From a virus: 61,990 nucleotides of DNA. The notes under the pieces were generated by a model. That model was not told the DNA's origin. It ran no database searches and worked only from the letters and a program-made list of their open reading frames with translations. The stretch's first letter is position 1. Every line of letters begins with the position of its first letter. Location: the IMG/VR virus record IMGVR_UViG_3300005537_000027, positions 1-61,990 of that record, one strand, 5' to 3'. The position numbers and the translations under genes were made by a program. Shown here piece by piece: positions 49,293 to 57,227 of the stretch.

Positions 49293-49541
49293 ATGACATC
49301 GCCCCAGAATTTTGATGCTGCCACGGCGTCGGCCGAGGAGAAACAGCAGAAAGCCTGTGAGGAGATCATCGATCTCGGCATGAGGCTTAACAAGGAAGCC
49401 CAGATCGGAGCCCCTGCGTTTCTGCTCGGAGCGCTGCGCTTCCTGTGCCTCACCATCGACGTGCTTGAAGAGGACCACGCCGAGGTCGCCAACATCATCC
49501 GCCTCACCGCGGTACTCTCACTCGGAAAGGGAACGAAATGA
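49293..49541 (+). CDS. Small helical protein, first of four in tandem
   Basis: 82 residues, starting 18 bases after the ribozyme, with GGGAGG upstream. Fully helical (EEKQQKACEEIIDLGMRLNKEAQIGAPAFLLGALRFLCLTIDVL). With the next three genes it forms a tandem set of similar size and composition joined by ATGA overlaps, probably duplicates of one ancestor. Function unknown. Confidence 0.6.
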   Translation: MTSPQNFDAATASAEEKQQKACEEIIDLGMRLNKEAQIGAPAFLLGALRFLCLTIDVLEEDHAEVANIIRLTAVLSLGKGTK

Positions 49542-49768
49542 CTCCAGCGCAAATAACCGCTGTCAACGACGCCTTTGACTTGCTCAAGGGCGCCACTAAC
49601 GGCAAGTCCACCGAGCTGCTCAAGCTCACCACCGCCATGGCTGTGGCAGCAATCCGCTGCTGCGCCGTCGAGGGCAGGGAGACCGAACTCGCCATCACGT
49701 TCGGCCTTAAGCTCTTCCAGTGCTTCGGCGTCCAAGACGAAGCCGAGAGCAAGGGGTCTGTCCAATGA
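49538..49768 (+). CDS. Small helical protein, second of four in tandem
   Basis: 76 residues in ATGA overlap with both neighbours. VNDAFDLLKGATNGKSTELLKLTTAMAVAAIRCCAVEGRETELAITFGLKLFQCF is helical with the same length and hydrophobic spacing as its neighbours. Confidence 0.6.
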   Translation: MTPAQITAVNDAFDLLKGATNGKSTELLKLTTAMAVAAIRCCAVEGRETELAITFGLKLFQCFGVQDEAESKGSVQ

Positions 49769-49989
49769 TCTCCCCGGAGCAGGGCAACGCCCTCATGAGC
49801 CAGATCGCCGAGATGTGCGATCATGATCCCAACACCATCCTCACGGTGTGCCTGGATCTCACCACCAGTTTCATCGACGTGTTTATGGTCGACGCTCCGG
49901 CCGAGGCCAAGCGCGAGATCGCGGAGGGGTTGGGCGCGAGCCTTCTCGCCTCCATCACCAGGGAGGATGCAGATGTCCGTAAGCAATGA
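49765..49989 (+). CDS. Small helical protein, third of four in tandem
   Basis: 74 residues. GNALMSQIAEMCDHDPNTILTVCLDLTTSFIDVFMVDAPAEAKREIAEGLGASLLASI aligns by eye with the next gene (QALCEQIAKLCNNDGGEVFDLFSDLMATFIAQ), which supports duplication. Confidence 0.6.
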   Translation: MISPEQGNALMSQIAEMCDHDPNTILTVCLDLTTSFIDVFMVDAPAEAKREIAEGLGASLLASITREDADVRKQ

Positions 49990-50224
49990 AGACGCCCAGG
50001 CGCTGTGTGAGCAGATCGCAAAGCTCTGCAACAACGACGGCGGCGAGGTCTTTGACCTTTTCTCGGACCTGATGGCGACGTTCATTGCTCAGCGCGTCTC
50101 CGGCGGTAAGGTCGAGCAGCAACTCGCAGTCCAGATCTTCCTCACCCAGCTTCGCCAGAAGCTCGGCCACGAGCCACCGGACCCGATGGTGATCCACCCC
50201 GCCCAGCCCCAGACCCAGCAATAG
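49973..50224 (+). CDS. Small helical protein, fourth of four in tandem
   Basis: 83 residues from ATG 49973 (GGAGG upstream). Same helical pattern as the third gene, then a proline/glutamine-rich tail (HPAQPQTQQ). The set may form hetero-oligomers. No function is visible. Confidence 0.6.
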   Translation: MSVSNEDAQALCEQIAKLCNNDGGEVFDLFSDLMATFIAQRVSGGKVEQQLAVQIFLTQLRQKLGHEPPDPMVIHPAQPQTQQ

Positions 50225-50300
50225 CCCCAGCAGCACCTTCCCACGCACCTTAACCACAACTAACTTCCATGCACCTGCGGGTGCGGAGCCCAGACCACAA

Positions 50301-50717
50301 ATGGCACGGTTGACTTGTACTCTCGTTGGAATGCACTTCCGGCCTCCGGCCAAAGCCATCCTGGCGAATTTGCCAGCCGGTGCTCAGCTCGACCTAGTCC
50401 CTGAGCCCGACAATATGTACGACGAGCACGCTGTCAAGGTGGTGGTGGACCCTGGCGAGGTCCCCTCTACCCAATACGAAGAACTCGACAACGCCATGGC
50501 TGGACAAGGCCACGACTCTGCCGAGTTCCTCAAAGGTCCCCCGTTCCATCTGGGGTATATTGGTTCCAAGCCCGGTAGGAAAGGTCCCATGCCAGGGATC
50601 ACATACGCGCCGGATCTCGCCCCCGTCCTGGCCCAGGCGGATGACTACAAAGCCGAACTCGGGTTTGACCTGAGCGGCGACCCGATCGTCTACGTCACAA
50701 TCATGGCTCACGAGTAG
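50301..50717 (+). CDS. HIRAN-domain protein
   Basis: 138 residues. LTCTLVGMHFRPPAKAILANLPAGAQLDLVPEPDNMYDEHAVKVVV and later FHLGYIGSKPGRKG are the conserved blocks of a HIRAN domain, which in helicases such as HLTF binds 3' DNA ends. As a free-standing domain it may recognise DNA ends or damage. It lies upstream of the transposase-like gene, the repeat array and the UvrD-like helicase. Confidence 0.75.
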   Translation: MARLTCTLVGMHFRPPAKAILANLPAGAQLDLVPEPDNMYDEHAVKVVVDPGEVPSTQYEELDNAMAGQGHDSAEFLKGPPFHLGYIGSKPGRKGPMPGITYAPDLAPVLAQADDYKAELGFDLSGDPIVYVTIMAHE

Positions 50718-50739
50718 CCAAACCAGGGAGCACATCGAA

Positions 50740-51600
50740 ATGGCTGAAAGTACCCGCCCGGACCTTGATCCGGTAGCACGCCTCACCCGCGACTTGCGCA
50801 ACGCTGCCAGAACCCTTTCGAGCGACGAGGCCAGATTTCTGGTCGACGCATACTACGCGATGCAACGAGACCGCATTCGCGCCGCCCACCAGGAACGGAC
50901 CCTCGCCGAGGGCTCCGAACCGCACGACACCATGCAGTGGTTGTTGGTGCAACGCGAGACCCTGGAAAAGCAGGTCGCTCGCGCGCTCGACGTCTACAGC
51001 AACGCGCATCCCGCTGGGGAATGGGCGCGGTCTATCTGCGGCATCGGCCCGATCATCGCGGCCGGGCTGCTGGCCCATATCGACATCACCAAAGCCCCCA
51101 GCGTCGGGCACATTTGGCGTTTCGCCGGCCTCGATCCCACGGTCAAGTGGGAGAAGGGTCAGAAGCGGCCCTGGAACGGTGCGCTCAAGCGTCTCTGCTG
51201 GCTCATCGGGGAGAGCTTCACCAAGGTCTCCTCGAACGAGAACGACACCTACGGGAAGATCTACAAGGCCCGGAAGGAACTCGAAACCCAGCGTAACGAG
51301 GCGGGGCATTACGCGGACCAAGCCAAGGCTGCCCTGGCCGCGAAGAAGTTCGGAGCGGACACGCAGGCCCGGAAACACTACGAGGCCGGCCGTCTCCCGC
51401 CGGCACGTATTCATCTCCGTGCGCAGCGGTATGCGGTGAAGCTCTTCCTCGCGCACTTCCACCATGTGTACTACGAGATCCACTTCGGCAAGGCTCCGCC
51501 GATGCCCTATATTTTCACCGCCGAGGCCGCGATCACCCACGGCCAGCACGTTCACTATATCGCGCCCCCGAACTGGCCGATCGCCCAAGCGGCGGAGTAG
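50740..51600 (+). CDS. IS110-family C-terminal (Transposase_20) helix-hairpin-helix protein without the RuvC-like domain
   Basis: 286 residues (GGGAG upstream). Residues 95-165 hold the helix-hairpin-helix and following strands of IS110/IS116 transposases (ICGIGPIIAAGLLAHID, then WRFAGLDPTVKWEKG and ALKRLCWLIGES). The N-terminal 90 residues are helical and lack the DEDD RuvC-like fold of active IS110 enzymes. The position of the catalytic serine (SG before the arginine-rich helix) reads KWEKG. It is therefore probably a DNA- or RNA-binding derivative, not a working transposase. The repeat array begins 24 bases after its stop. Confidence 0.78.
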   Translation: MAESTRPDLDPVARLTRDLRNAARTLSSDEARFLVDAYYAMQRDRIRAAHQERTLAEGSEPHDTMQWLLVQRETLEKQVARALDVYSNAHPAGEWARSICGIGPIIAAGLLAHIDITKAPSVGHIWRFAGLDPTVKWEKGQKRPWNGALKRLCWLIGESFTKVSSNENDTYGKIYKARKELETQRNEAGHYADQAKAALAAKKFGADTQARKHYEAGRLPPARIHLRAQRYAVKLFLAHFHHVYYEIHFGKAPPMPYIFTAEAAITHGQHVHYIAPPNWPIAQAAE

Positions 51601-51624
51601 CCCAGGCGCCCAGCCGGAAGGATG

Positions 51625-53294
51625 GAGTGTACCTACGAAGCTGAGCGAACCGCGATTCTGGAGTGTACCATAGCTGCCGAGTGAGCCTGCATATCTGAGT
51701 GTTCCGAGCTTCGCAAGTGAGCCAGCTAGGGGTTGATTGTACCGTGAAGTGGGAGCGAGCCGTTGAACTTGAGTGTACCACAGCTTGAGAGCGAGCCAAT
51801 GGAGTTGAGTGCACCAAAACATTGGAGCGAGTCGCCGTATTAGAGCGCACCGTGTACGAAGAGCGAGCCAGAACTTAAGAGTGTTCCGAAGTATGTGAGC
51901 GAGCCCGAACCCGTGAGTGTATCGAAATTGCCGAGCGAGCCTTAGGCATTGAGAGCGCCGTGCAAGTGGAGCGAGCCGTCGAGCAAGAGTGTACCATTGC
52001 AAAGGAGCGAACCGGGTGATTTGAGTGTACCCGCGTTGCGGAGTGAACCTTGAGACGGAGTGTGCCGTAGAGCTGAGTGAGCCGCAAGTTGTGAGAGTTC
52101 CGTTGGTAGCGAGCGAACCGAGCGTATGTGAGCACCGATATTGTAGAGTGAGCCATGTAGGTGTAGTGTACCACGCCACATGAGCGAGCCATTAATCTTG
52201 AGCGTTCCATTGTCAGGGAGCGAGCCGCTCGTAAGGAGTGTTCCGTATCGCGTGAGCGAGCCACTGGTTACGAGTGTACCGCGTTATGAGAGCGAGTCAT
52301 TTGTGATGAGTGTACCAAAACCTATGAACGAGCCATATGCTCAGAGCGCACCGTATCTAGAGAGCGAGCCATATGCTCAGAGTGTTCCGTTCCTCTTGAG
52401 CGAGCCATTGATCTGTAGTGTACCGTGGTATGAGAGCGAGCCTTTTGCCCAGAGCGCACCGTCATTTGCGAGCGAACCAAGCAGCATGAGCGCCCCGAAC
52501 GTGCTGAGTGAGACGAATAACTCGAGAGTACCGTAAAAAGGGATCGAGCCATGATCGTTGAGAGTACCATTGTGAATGAGCGAGCCAGCTTGTTAGAGAG
52601 TCCCGTATCCTGAGAGCGAGCCAACTTGCTAGAGTGTCCCATCACTGGCGAGCGAGCCTTAATTGCAGAGCGTACCGTAAAGTGTGATCGAGCCGTAGCT
52701 GTAGACGAGCGAACCACAAGCGCCGAGAGTACCATCATTGACGAGTGAGCCACCAGCGCTGAGTGTACCGTGACCCCGAAGCGAGCCCTATCAGCCACGA
52801 GTGTACCGTTGTCCGGGAGCGAACCATAACATATGAGCGTCCCGAAGCCTATGAGTGAGCCAACGGCAATGAGTGTGCCGTACCCTGTGAGCGAGCCGAA
52901 CACCGAGAGAGTACCAGCCCGCATGAGCGAGCCACTGTCCTTGGAGTGTACCATACCACGGGAGCGAGACAAACTGGTCGAGAGTACCGTGTCAAAGGAT
53001 CGAACCGAGAGTTTTGCGTGTACCGCTGTGCCTGAGTGAGCCGACAGCTTTGAGCATACCGAAACGCTTGAGCAAGCCGTTATGGCCGATTGTACCACTT
53101 CACCTGAGCGAGCCATGCTGTTCGAGTGTACCATTCCACGGGAGCGAGCCAGAACGTCCGAGCGTACCGTTCCATTTGAGCGAGCCATGATGTCCGAGAG
53201 CACCATTCCATCTGAGCGAGCCGTTATGTCCTAGCGTACCGTTCCGCCTGAGCGAACCTTCTTCGCCGAGAGCGCCATCTTCGCCGAGTCACCC
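51625..53294. repeat. 18-bp tandem array: alternating GAGYGTACC / GAGCGAGCC with 9-nt variable segments
   Basis: About 93 units of 18 bp. Odd units carry GAGYGTACC (variants GAGTGTTCC, GAGCGCACC, GAGAGTACC), even units GAGCGAGCC (variants GAGTGAGCC, GAGCGAACC); the next base is usually a purine, then about 8 variable bases. A pair is 36 bp. The phase is kept for long runs, with isolated 1-3-base slips. A few variable segments recur (ATATGCTCA twice). Stops interrupt the reading frames of both strands, so a single protein is unlikely. It lies between the transposase-like and helicase genes and ends 15 bases before the helicase ATG. Confidence 0.92.
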
Positions 53295-53309
53295 CTACCG
53301 GAGCTAAGA

Positions 53310-54830
53310 ATGGATTTCACCCCAACCGACGAGCAAGCCGCAATAGTCCAGGCCGCGCTCACCACCACTGACTCGTTGATGGTTGTCTCTTACGCTGGGT
53401 GCACCAAGACCACAGCACTTAAGCTCGTGGCCAACGCCCTTCCACCGGGACCGGCTCTGGCCTTGGCCTTCAGCGTTCCTACCAAGAAGGAACTTGAGCG
53501 CCACTTCCCTGCCCATATCACGATCATGACCCTCAATGGGCTCGGCCATCGTGCCTGGGCTAAGGCCGTCAACAAGCCCCTTGTCGTGGACGACCGTAAG
53601 GTTGGGCGCCTTATCACTCGTGTCGCCCGAGAGGAGAGCTTCGATCTCTCCTCTGAGCAATGGACCGCAGTCCGTGCCCTGGTCAACAGCGCCCAGGTCA
53701 ACGGTCTTGTCCCTTCCTCCTACCCCCACAAGGGTCTCGTGGCAGACCGCCCAGAGATCTGGATGGACATGGCCGATATGCTGATGCTACCGGACGCCGA
53801 GCCCCTACTCCCGCTGGCCCGAGCCACCCTGGTCGCTGCCATCCAGGAGGCATTCCAGGGCACCATCTCCTACGCCGACCAGATCTACATGAGCGCGCTG
53901 TTCAACGGCGCCTTCCCCCGCTACCCGCTCGTCATGGTCGACGAAGCCCAAGACCTCTCCCCTCTCAACCACGTCCAGATCAAGCGCGCAGCGCTCGGCA
54001 GGCTCATCGTAGTGGGAGACCCCAAGCAGGCCATTTATGGCTGGCGCGGGGCAGACCACACCTCGATGGACACCCTGCGGACGCTCCGCAAGGACTGGAC
54101 TGACCTAGCGCTCACCCAGACCTTCCGATGCCCCTCGGAGGTGGTGGCCCGGCAGCAGGTTCACGCCCCTGGTTTCACCGCTGCCCCAAAGAACCCGGCC
54201 GGGCTTGTGCTGGAGTGGCACCATCAACACACCCCCTGGACCTGGGCCTTGGTGGACCAGCCCCGGAAGACCATCGGCGTGCTTTGCCGCAACAACGCCC
54301 CACTGCTCGGACTGGCCATGAAGCTCATCCGCCAGGGGGTAGGGTGCGTTATGGCAGGGCGGGACATCGGCAAGGGCCTTGTGGCTCTTGCCCGTAAAAT
54401 CGTTCCTGTGGACTCCATCCCCGCCGAGGAGTGCAAAGCCCTCATCAACCAATGGGCGGATGATGAGATCATCCTGGCCAAGGCCAACGACAAACTCGAA
54501 AAGGTCGCCGGGATCGAGGACCGCCGAGATTGCCTTCTGGTTGTGCTGGAAACTGGAGTGGCCGACGCGGGGACTCTCCGCAACATTCTCACGGACTTGT
54601 TCTCCCGTGAGGCCGGCCGAGTCACCCTTTCCAGCATCCACCGAGCCAAGGGCTTGGAATGGGACATCGTGGTTCACCTGGACCCGTGGCGTATCCCCTC
54701 CAAGCAGGCTCGCAAAGCCGCCCAGCTCGGCGACCAGCGCCCCCTCCAGCAGGAGTTGAACCTGCGCTACGTGTGCGAAACCCGAACCAAGCACACCCTT
54801 ATCCTGGCCAACCTGGAGGACTTCACATGA
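53310..54830 (+). CDS. UvrD/PcrA-like SF1 helicase
   Basis: 506 residues. Motif I is VVSYAGCTKTTALKL, where the usual G-x-G-K-T reads G-C-T-K-T; motif II VMVDEAQDLSPLN; motif III VVGDPKQAIYGWRGA; motif IV region LTQTFRCPSEVV; motif V VTLSSIHRAKGLEWD; motif VI LRYVCETRTKHTLIL. It is shorter than PcrA (about 720), lacking much of the 1B/2B insertions. A 3'-5' unwinding role in replication or repair is likely. Its ribosome site GGAG follows the last repeat of the array. Confidence 0.88.
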   Translation: MDFTPTDEQAAIVQAALTTTDSLMVVSYAGCTKTTALKLVANALPPGPALALAFSVPTKKELERHFPAHITIMTLNGLGHRAWAKAVNKPLVVDDRKVGRLITRVAREESFDLSSEQWTAVRALVNSAQVNGLVPSSYPHKGLVADRPEIWMDMADMLMLPDAEPLLPLARATLVAAIQEAFQGTISYADQIYMSALFNGAFPRYPLVMVDEAQDLSPLNHVQIKRAALGRLIVVGDPKQAIYGWRGADHTSMDTLRTLRKDWTDLALTQTFRCPSEVVARQQVHAPGFTAAPKNPAGLVLEWHHQHTPWTWALVDQPRKTIGVLCRNNAPLLGLAMKLIRQGVGCVMAGRDIGKGLVALARKIVPVDSIPAEECKALINQWADDEIILAKANDKLEKVAGIEDRRDCLLVVLETGVADAGTLRNILTDLFSREAGRVTLSSIHRAKGLEWDIVVHLDPWRIPSKQARKAAQLGDQRPLQQELNLRYVCETRTKHTLILANLEDFT

Positions 54831-55030
54831 GCGAGGAGATCAAGTACTTCGTCATCCAAGGCAATGATTTCCCGAGCAAGATTGTGCGGGGCACCGAGGC
54901 TCAGGTCAAGGCGCTCGTCGACAAGCTCGATGGGGATGAGATCGAGCGTGTGAAGGCGATAGGGGGGATGTATAACCGCTGTCGCATCTACTGGCGCTAC
55001 TATGAGTTTCTCGTGGAAGACTTGGCATAA
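54827..55030 (+). CDS. Small hypothetical protein coupled to the helicase
   Basis: 67 residues in ATGA overlap with the helicase stop. KYFVIQGNDFPSKIVRGTEAQVKALVDKLDGDEIERVKAI is a small strand-helix protein ending in an aromatic segment (CRIYWRYYEFLVEDLA). No family recognised. Confidence 0.55.
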   Translation: MSEEIKYFVIQGNDFPSKIVRGTEAQVKALVDKLDGDEIERVKAIGGMYNRCRIYWRYYEFLVEDLA

Positions 55031-55059
55031 GCCACCCTCCCTTTTAGCAAGGAGCAGCA

Positions 55060-55434
55060 ATGCAACACAATGCCATCCCGCGTACCTGGGCGCAGGAGCA
55101 CCTCGCCTCAGAGTACCTGGAGGTTCTTCTCCGCGTTCGGGACGATCTTGCCTCTGGCAAGATCCCAGCCTATCGGTTTGATATGGCTGTCTACGAGCGT
55201 ACCGTGTGGAAGTGGGGCCTTTTCCCAGTCAAAGCCCGTTGCATCGCTGGGTGGATGTCCCACTACGCTCGTGATCGCATCGGCGTCTGCACCTACGCCG
55301 CGCAACTCTACAAGAAGGAGGATCGGATCAGTTCCCTGTTCTACGGAACAAAAGTGGCCACAGTGGCCCAGGCAGTCCAAGCGATCGACAATTTCATCCA
55401 GTACGGCGATGCGTATTGGGATGCAGTAAATTAA
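55060..55434 (+). CDS. Hypothetical protein, paralogue of the gene at 48419
   Basis: 124 residues (AAGGAG upstream). YRFDMAVYERTVWKWG ... ARCIAGWMSHYARDRIG ... SSLFYGTKVATVAQAVQAIDNFIQYGDAYWDAV matches the protein at 48419 motif for motif. Two copies 6.6 kb apart suggest duplication within the accessory arm. Confidence 0.6.
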   Translation: MQHNAIPRTWAQEHLASEYLEVLLRVRDDLASGKIPAYRFDMAVYERTVWKWGLFPVKARCIAGWMSHYARDRIGVCTYAAQLYKKEDRISSLFYGTKVATVAQAVQAIDNFIQYGDAYWDAVN

Positions 55435-55450
55435 CTCGGAGTACTCTACC

Positions 55451-55735
55451 ATGGCTCGCAAGTCCCCCACAATCGGTTCAGGCCGGTCCACCAAGCCCAA
55501 GTCCGACTATCGGTTTATCGACAAGGACCCGATCGTCGACATCCTCCGCACCATGATCGGAGGCAAACAGCCCAGAGGCACGATCGAGCGTCTTGCGGCC
55601 GAGGCCAGACTATCTCCATCGACAATCACCAAGCTCTTCTACGGGGACACCAAGCGTCCCCAGAACATGACGGTGGATGCCCTGCTGCGAGCCATGGGGT
55701 ATGAACGCCAAATCGTCAGGAAGGAGTCCGAGTGA
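55451..55735 (+). CDS. Cro/C1-like helix-turn-helix protein
   Basis: 94 residues. IVDILRTMIGGKQPRGTIERLAAEARLSPSTITKLFYGDTKRPQNMTVDALLRAMGYE is a five-helix HTH_XRE domain, with the recognition helix around SPSTITKLFYG. The N-terminal basic stretch may contact DNA. Likely a small transcriptional regulator of accessory or host genes. Confidence 0.75.
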   Translation: MARKSPTIGSGRSTKPKSDYRFIDKDPIVDILRTMIGGKQPRGTIERLAAEARLSPSTITKLFYGDTKRPQNMTVDALLRAMGYERQIVRKESE

Positions 55736-56019
55736 TGGCAGACATGAACTTCGACACCCTCCCAGCCCCGCACATGCGCCGAGCGGTGGAGGACTACATC
55801 TTCCGGGGTGCCCCTCCGGGAAGCTTCCTAACCGCCTTTCTCTGCAACGACTTGAGATGGGCCTGTGCCGAGGCCGACCACATCAACCAGCGGCTGATTT
55901 GGGAATGGTGTCACTGGTTCTGGAATAACGCCCCCCAAGGCTGTTGGGGGAGTCGCGAAAGCTTTTCCGCCTGGACAGCCGTGGGCGGTCTCACGGGGAA
56001 GGACCCACAAGATGACTGA
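55735..56019 (+). CDS. Hypothetical tryptophan-rich protein
   Basis: 94 residues from ATG 55735 (TGATG overlap; AAGGAG upstream). MRRAVEDYIFRGAPPGSFLTAFLCNDLRWACAEADHINQRLIWEWCHWFWNNAPQGCWGSRESFSAW is a compact helical domain seen in other phages (G-S-F-L-T-A-F-L-C-N-D-L). Function unknown. Confidence 0.65.
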   Translation: MADMNFDTLPAPHMRRAVEDYIFRGAPPGSFLTAFLCNDLRWACAEADHINQRLIWEWCHWFWNNAPQGCWGSRESFSAWTAVGGLTGKDPQDD

Positions 56020-56461
56020 CTTGGACAAGGCAATGCAGGCAGCATTGTCGGTTGCTCGGGAGTACTACGAGACCAACGAGTACCTCATGCCGATTTGCTT
56101 GTTCGAAACCGAGGACAAGGTCGTTCATGTCACCATCGACGTGGAGGACGCGGACCAGAAAGAACTCTCGCTCCGCATCATCCGGGAGTTGCTCGTCACG
56201 ACTTCGGCCGAGTACTACATCATCATGTCCGAGGCCTGGGGTGCTCCGCCCTCCGAAGACCCGCCGAGCGAAAACCCCTTGCGGCGGGAGATGCTCATCA
56301 TCAACGGGGTGGAGCGGAAGGGCGGCAAGCGTTGCATGGTCTTCCGTATCTTCCGGGACGAGATGGGAGCGGTGAAGGAACTCAAGGACGAGGGGATCAA
56401 AATCTTCTCCGGCAGGTTTTTCGAACTCTTTGAGCCCGAAGGCATGGCAGGTCGAGCATGA
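56012..56461 (+). CDS. Hypothetical acidic protein
   Basis: 149 residues overlapping both neighbours. Strand-rich (LFETEDKVVHVTIDVEDADQKELSLRIIRELL ... KRCMVFRIFRDEMGAVKELKDEGIKIFSGRFFELF). Soluble, no recognised motif. The gene is in an ATGA-coupled cluster with 56458 and 56652. Confidence 0.6.
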   Translation: MTDLDKAMQAALSVAREYYETNEYLMPICLFETEDKVVHVTIDVEDADQKELSLRIIRELLVTTSAEYYIIMSEAWGAPPSEDPPSENPLRREMLIINGVERKGGKRCMVFRIFRDEMGAVKELKDEGIKIFSGRFFELFEPEGMAGRA

Positions 56462-56655
56462 CGAAGGAGGAAATGCGCGAGTTGTACTCGCGATTGGGAG
56501 CCGCTGCCGAAGACACCACCGAGCGCGTGATGGGCAACGGCTTCACCGGACTTTCCAGGGATACTGTTTATGATCTCGGGCAGGTGGTAGGGACCATTCT
56601 TCGGGCTCGCGCCAACCTCGCCAAAGACATCGAGAAGGAGGAGCCAAAGCCATGA
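56458..56655 (+). CDS. Small helical protein
   Basis: 65 residues, ATGA coupled at both ends. TKEEMRELYSRLGAAAEDTTERVMGNGFTGLSRDTVYDLGQVVGTILRARANLAKDIEKE is a helical protein with no recognised family. Confidence 0.6.
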   Translation: MTKEEMRELYSRLGAAAEDTTERVMGNGFTGLSRDTVYDLGQVVGTILRARANLAKDIEKEEPKP

Positions 56656-56984
56656 GCCGTCTGAGTTCCAACGCCGTCGCGCAGTTCCTGCGGCAGCTCA
56701 TCACCGAGACCAGATCCGCCACCGAGGACGAGTCGGTTGGGGTGGTGATTTACCTCGGCCGCAAGTACAACAGTGCTCCCGCGGAGTTCAAGATCACGAT
56801 CGTCGGAGGCAACTACGGCGAGGAGACCGATGTCAAGGGGGTGGACTTCGAGGAGATGCTCTCCGAGTACCGCCGCCGCAAGGGCTTCGACCAGCGCCAG
56901 AAGCACGCCCTCCTATCCGGCCCCGCTGTGGTTGAAGCCGAGTGTGAGGTCGTGCCCGAGGCGCCCGACGAGATGCAGTTCTGA
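56652..56984 (+). CDS. Small hypothetical protein
   Basis: 110 residues. VGVVIYLGRKYNSAPAEFKITIVGGNYGEETDVKGVDFEEMLSEYRRRKGFDQRQKHALL is a beta-alpha protein. The acidic C-terminus (EAECEVVPEAPDEMQF) recalls acidic tails of SSB-associated proteins, but nothing specific can be said. Confidence 0.6.
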   Translation: MSRLSSNAVAQFLRQLITETRSATEDESVGVVIYLGRKYNSAPAEFKITIVGGNYGEETDVKGVDFEEMLSEYRRRKGFDQRQKHALLSGPAVVEAECEVVPEAPDEMQF

Positions 56985-56996
56985 CGGAGGCCTGCT

Positions 56997-57224
56997 GTGC
57001 GACACACTATCACCGCCCGTTACGTCTGCGCTGACGAGACCGAACTCCCGGTCGAGATCACATTCCAGTACTACCCGGTCTCGAACTCGGTCCGCTTTAT
57101 CTGGGCTCACCCCCAGTCCCACACTCCTGTTAGCGCGGGCACCAGAGTCGAAATCGAGAAGTGGGCCATTCACTGGTTGGCGGAACACGCCAGCGAAGCC
57201 GTGCATTTGGCCGAGGAAACCTAG
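56997..57224 (+). CDS. Small beta-rich protein
   Basis: 75 residues from GTG 56997 (GGAGG upstream). HTITARYVCADETELPVEITFQYYPVSNSVRFIWAHP, then a helix. No family recognised. Confidence 0.55.
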   Translation: MRHTITARYVCADETELPVEITFQYYPVSNSVRFIWAHPQSHTPVSAGTRVEIEKWAIHWLAEHASEAVHLAEET

Positions 57225-57227
57225 TCC

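Noticed and set aside
52322-53206. Minus-strand open frame of 294 codons within the array (and shorter ones on both strands)
   Set aside because: The hexapeptide pattern follows from the 18-bp period. Purine-rich constant parts make stops rare, no ribosome site is seen, phase slips and stops break the frame elsewhere in the array, and no single frame covers it.
51625-53294. CRISPR-like array
   Set aside because: The constant parts are 9 bases and alternate between two sequences, the variable parts are about 9 bases, and there is no leader or cas gene. This is far from CRISPR dimensions.
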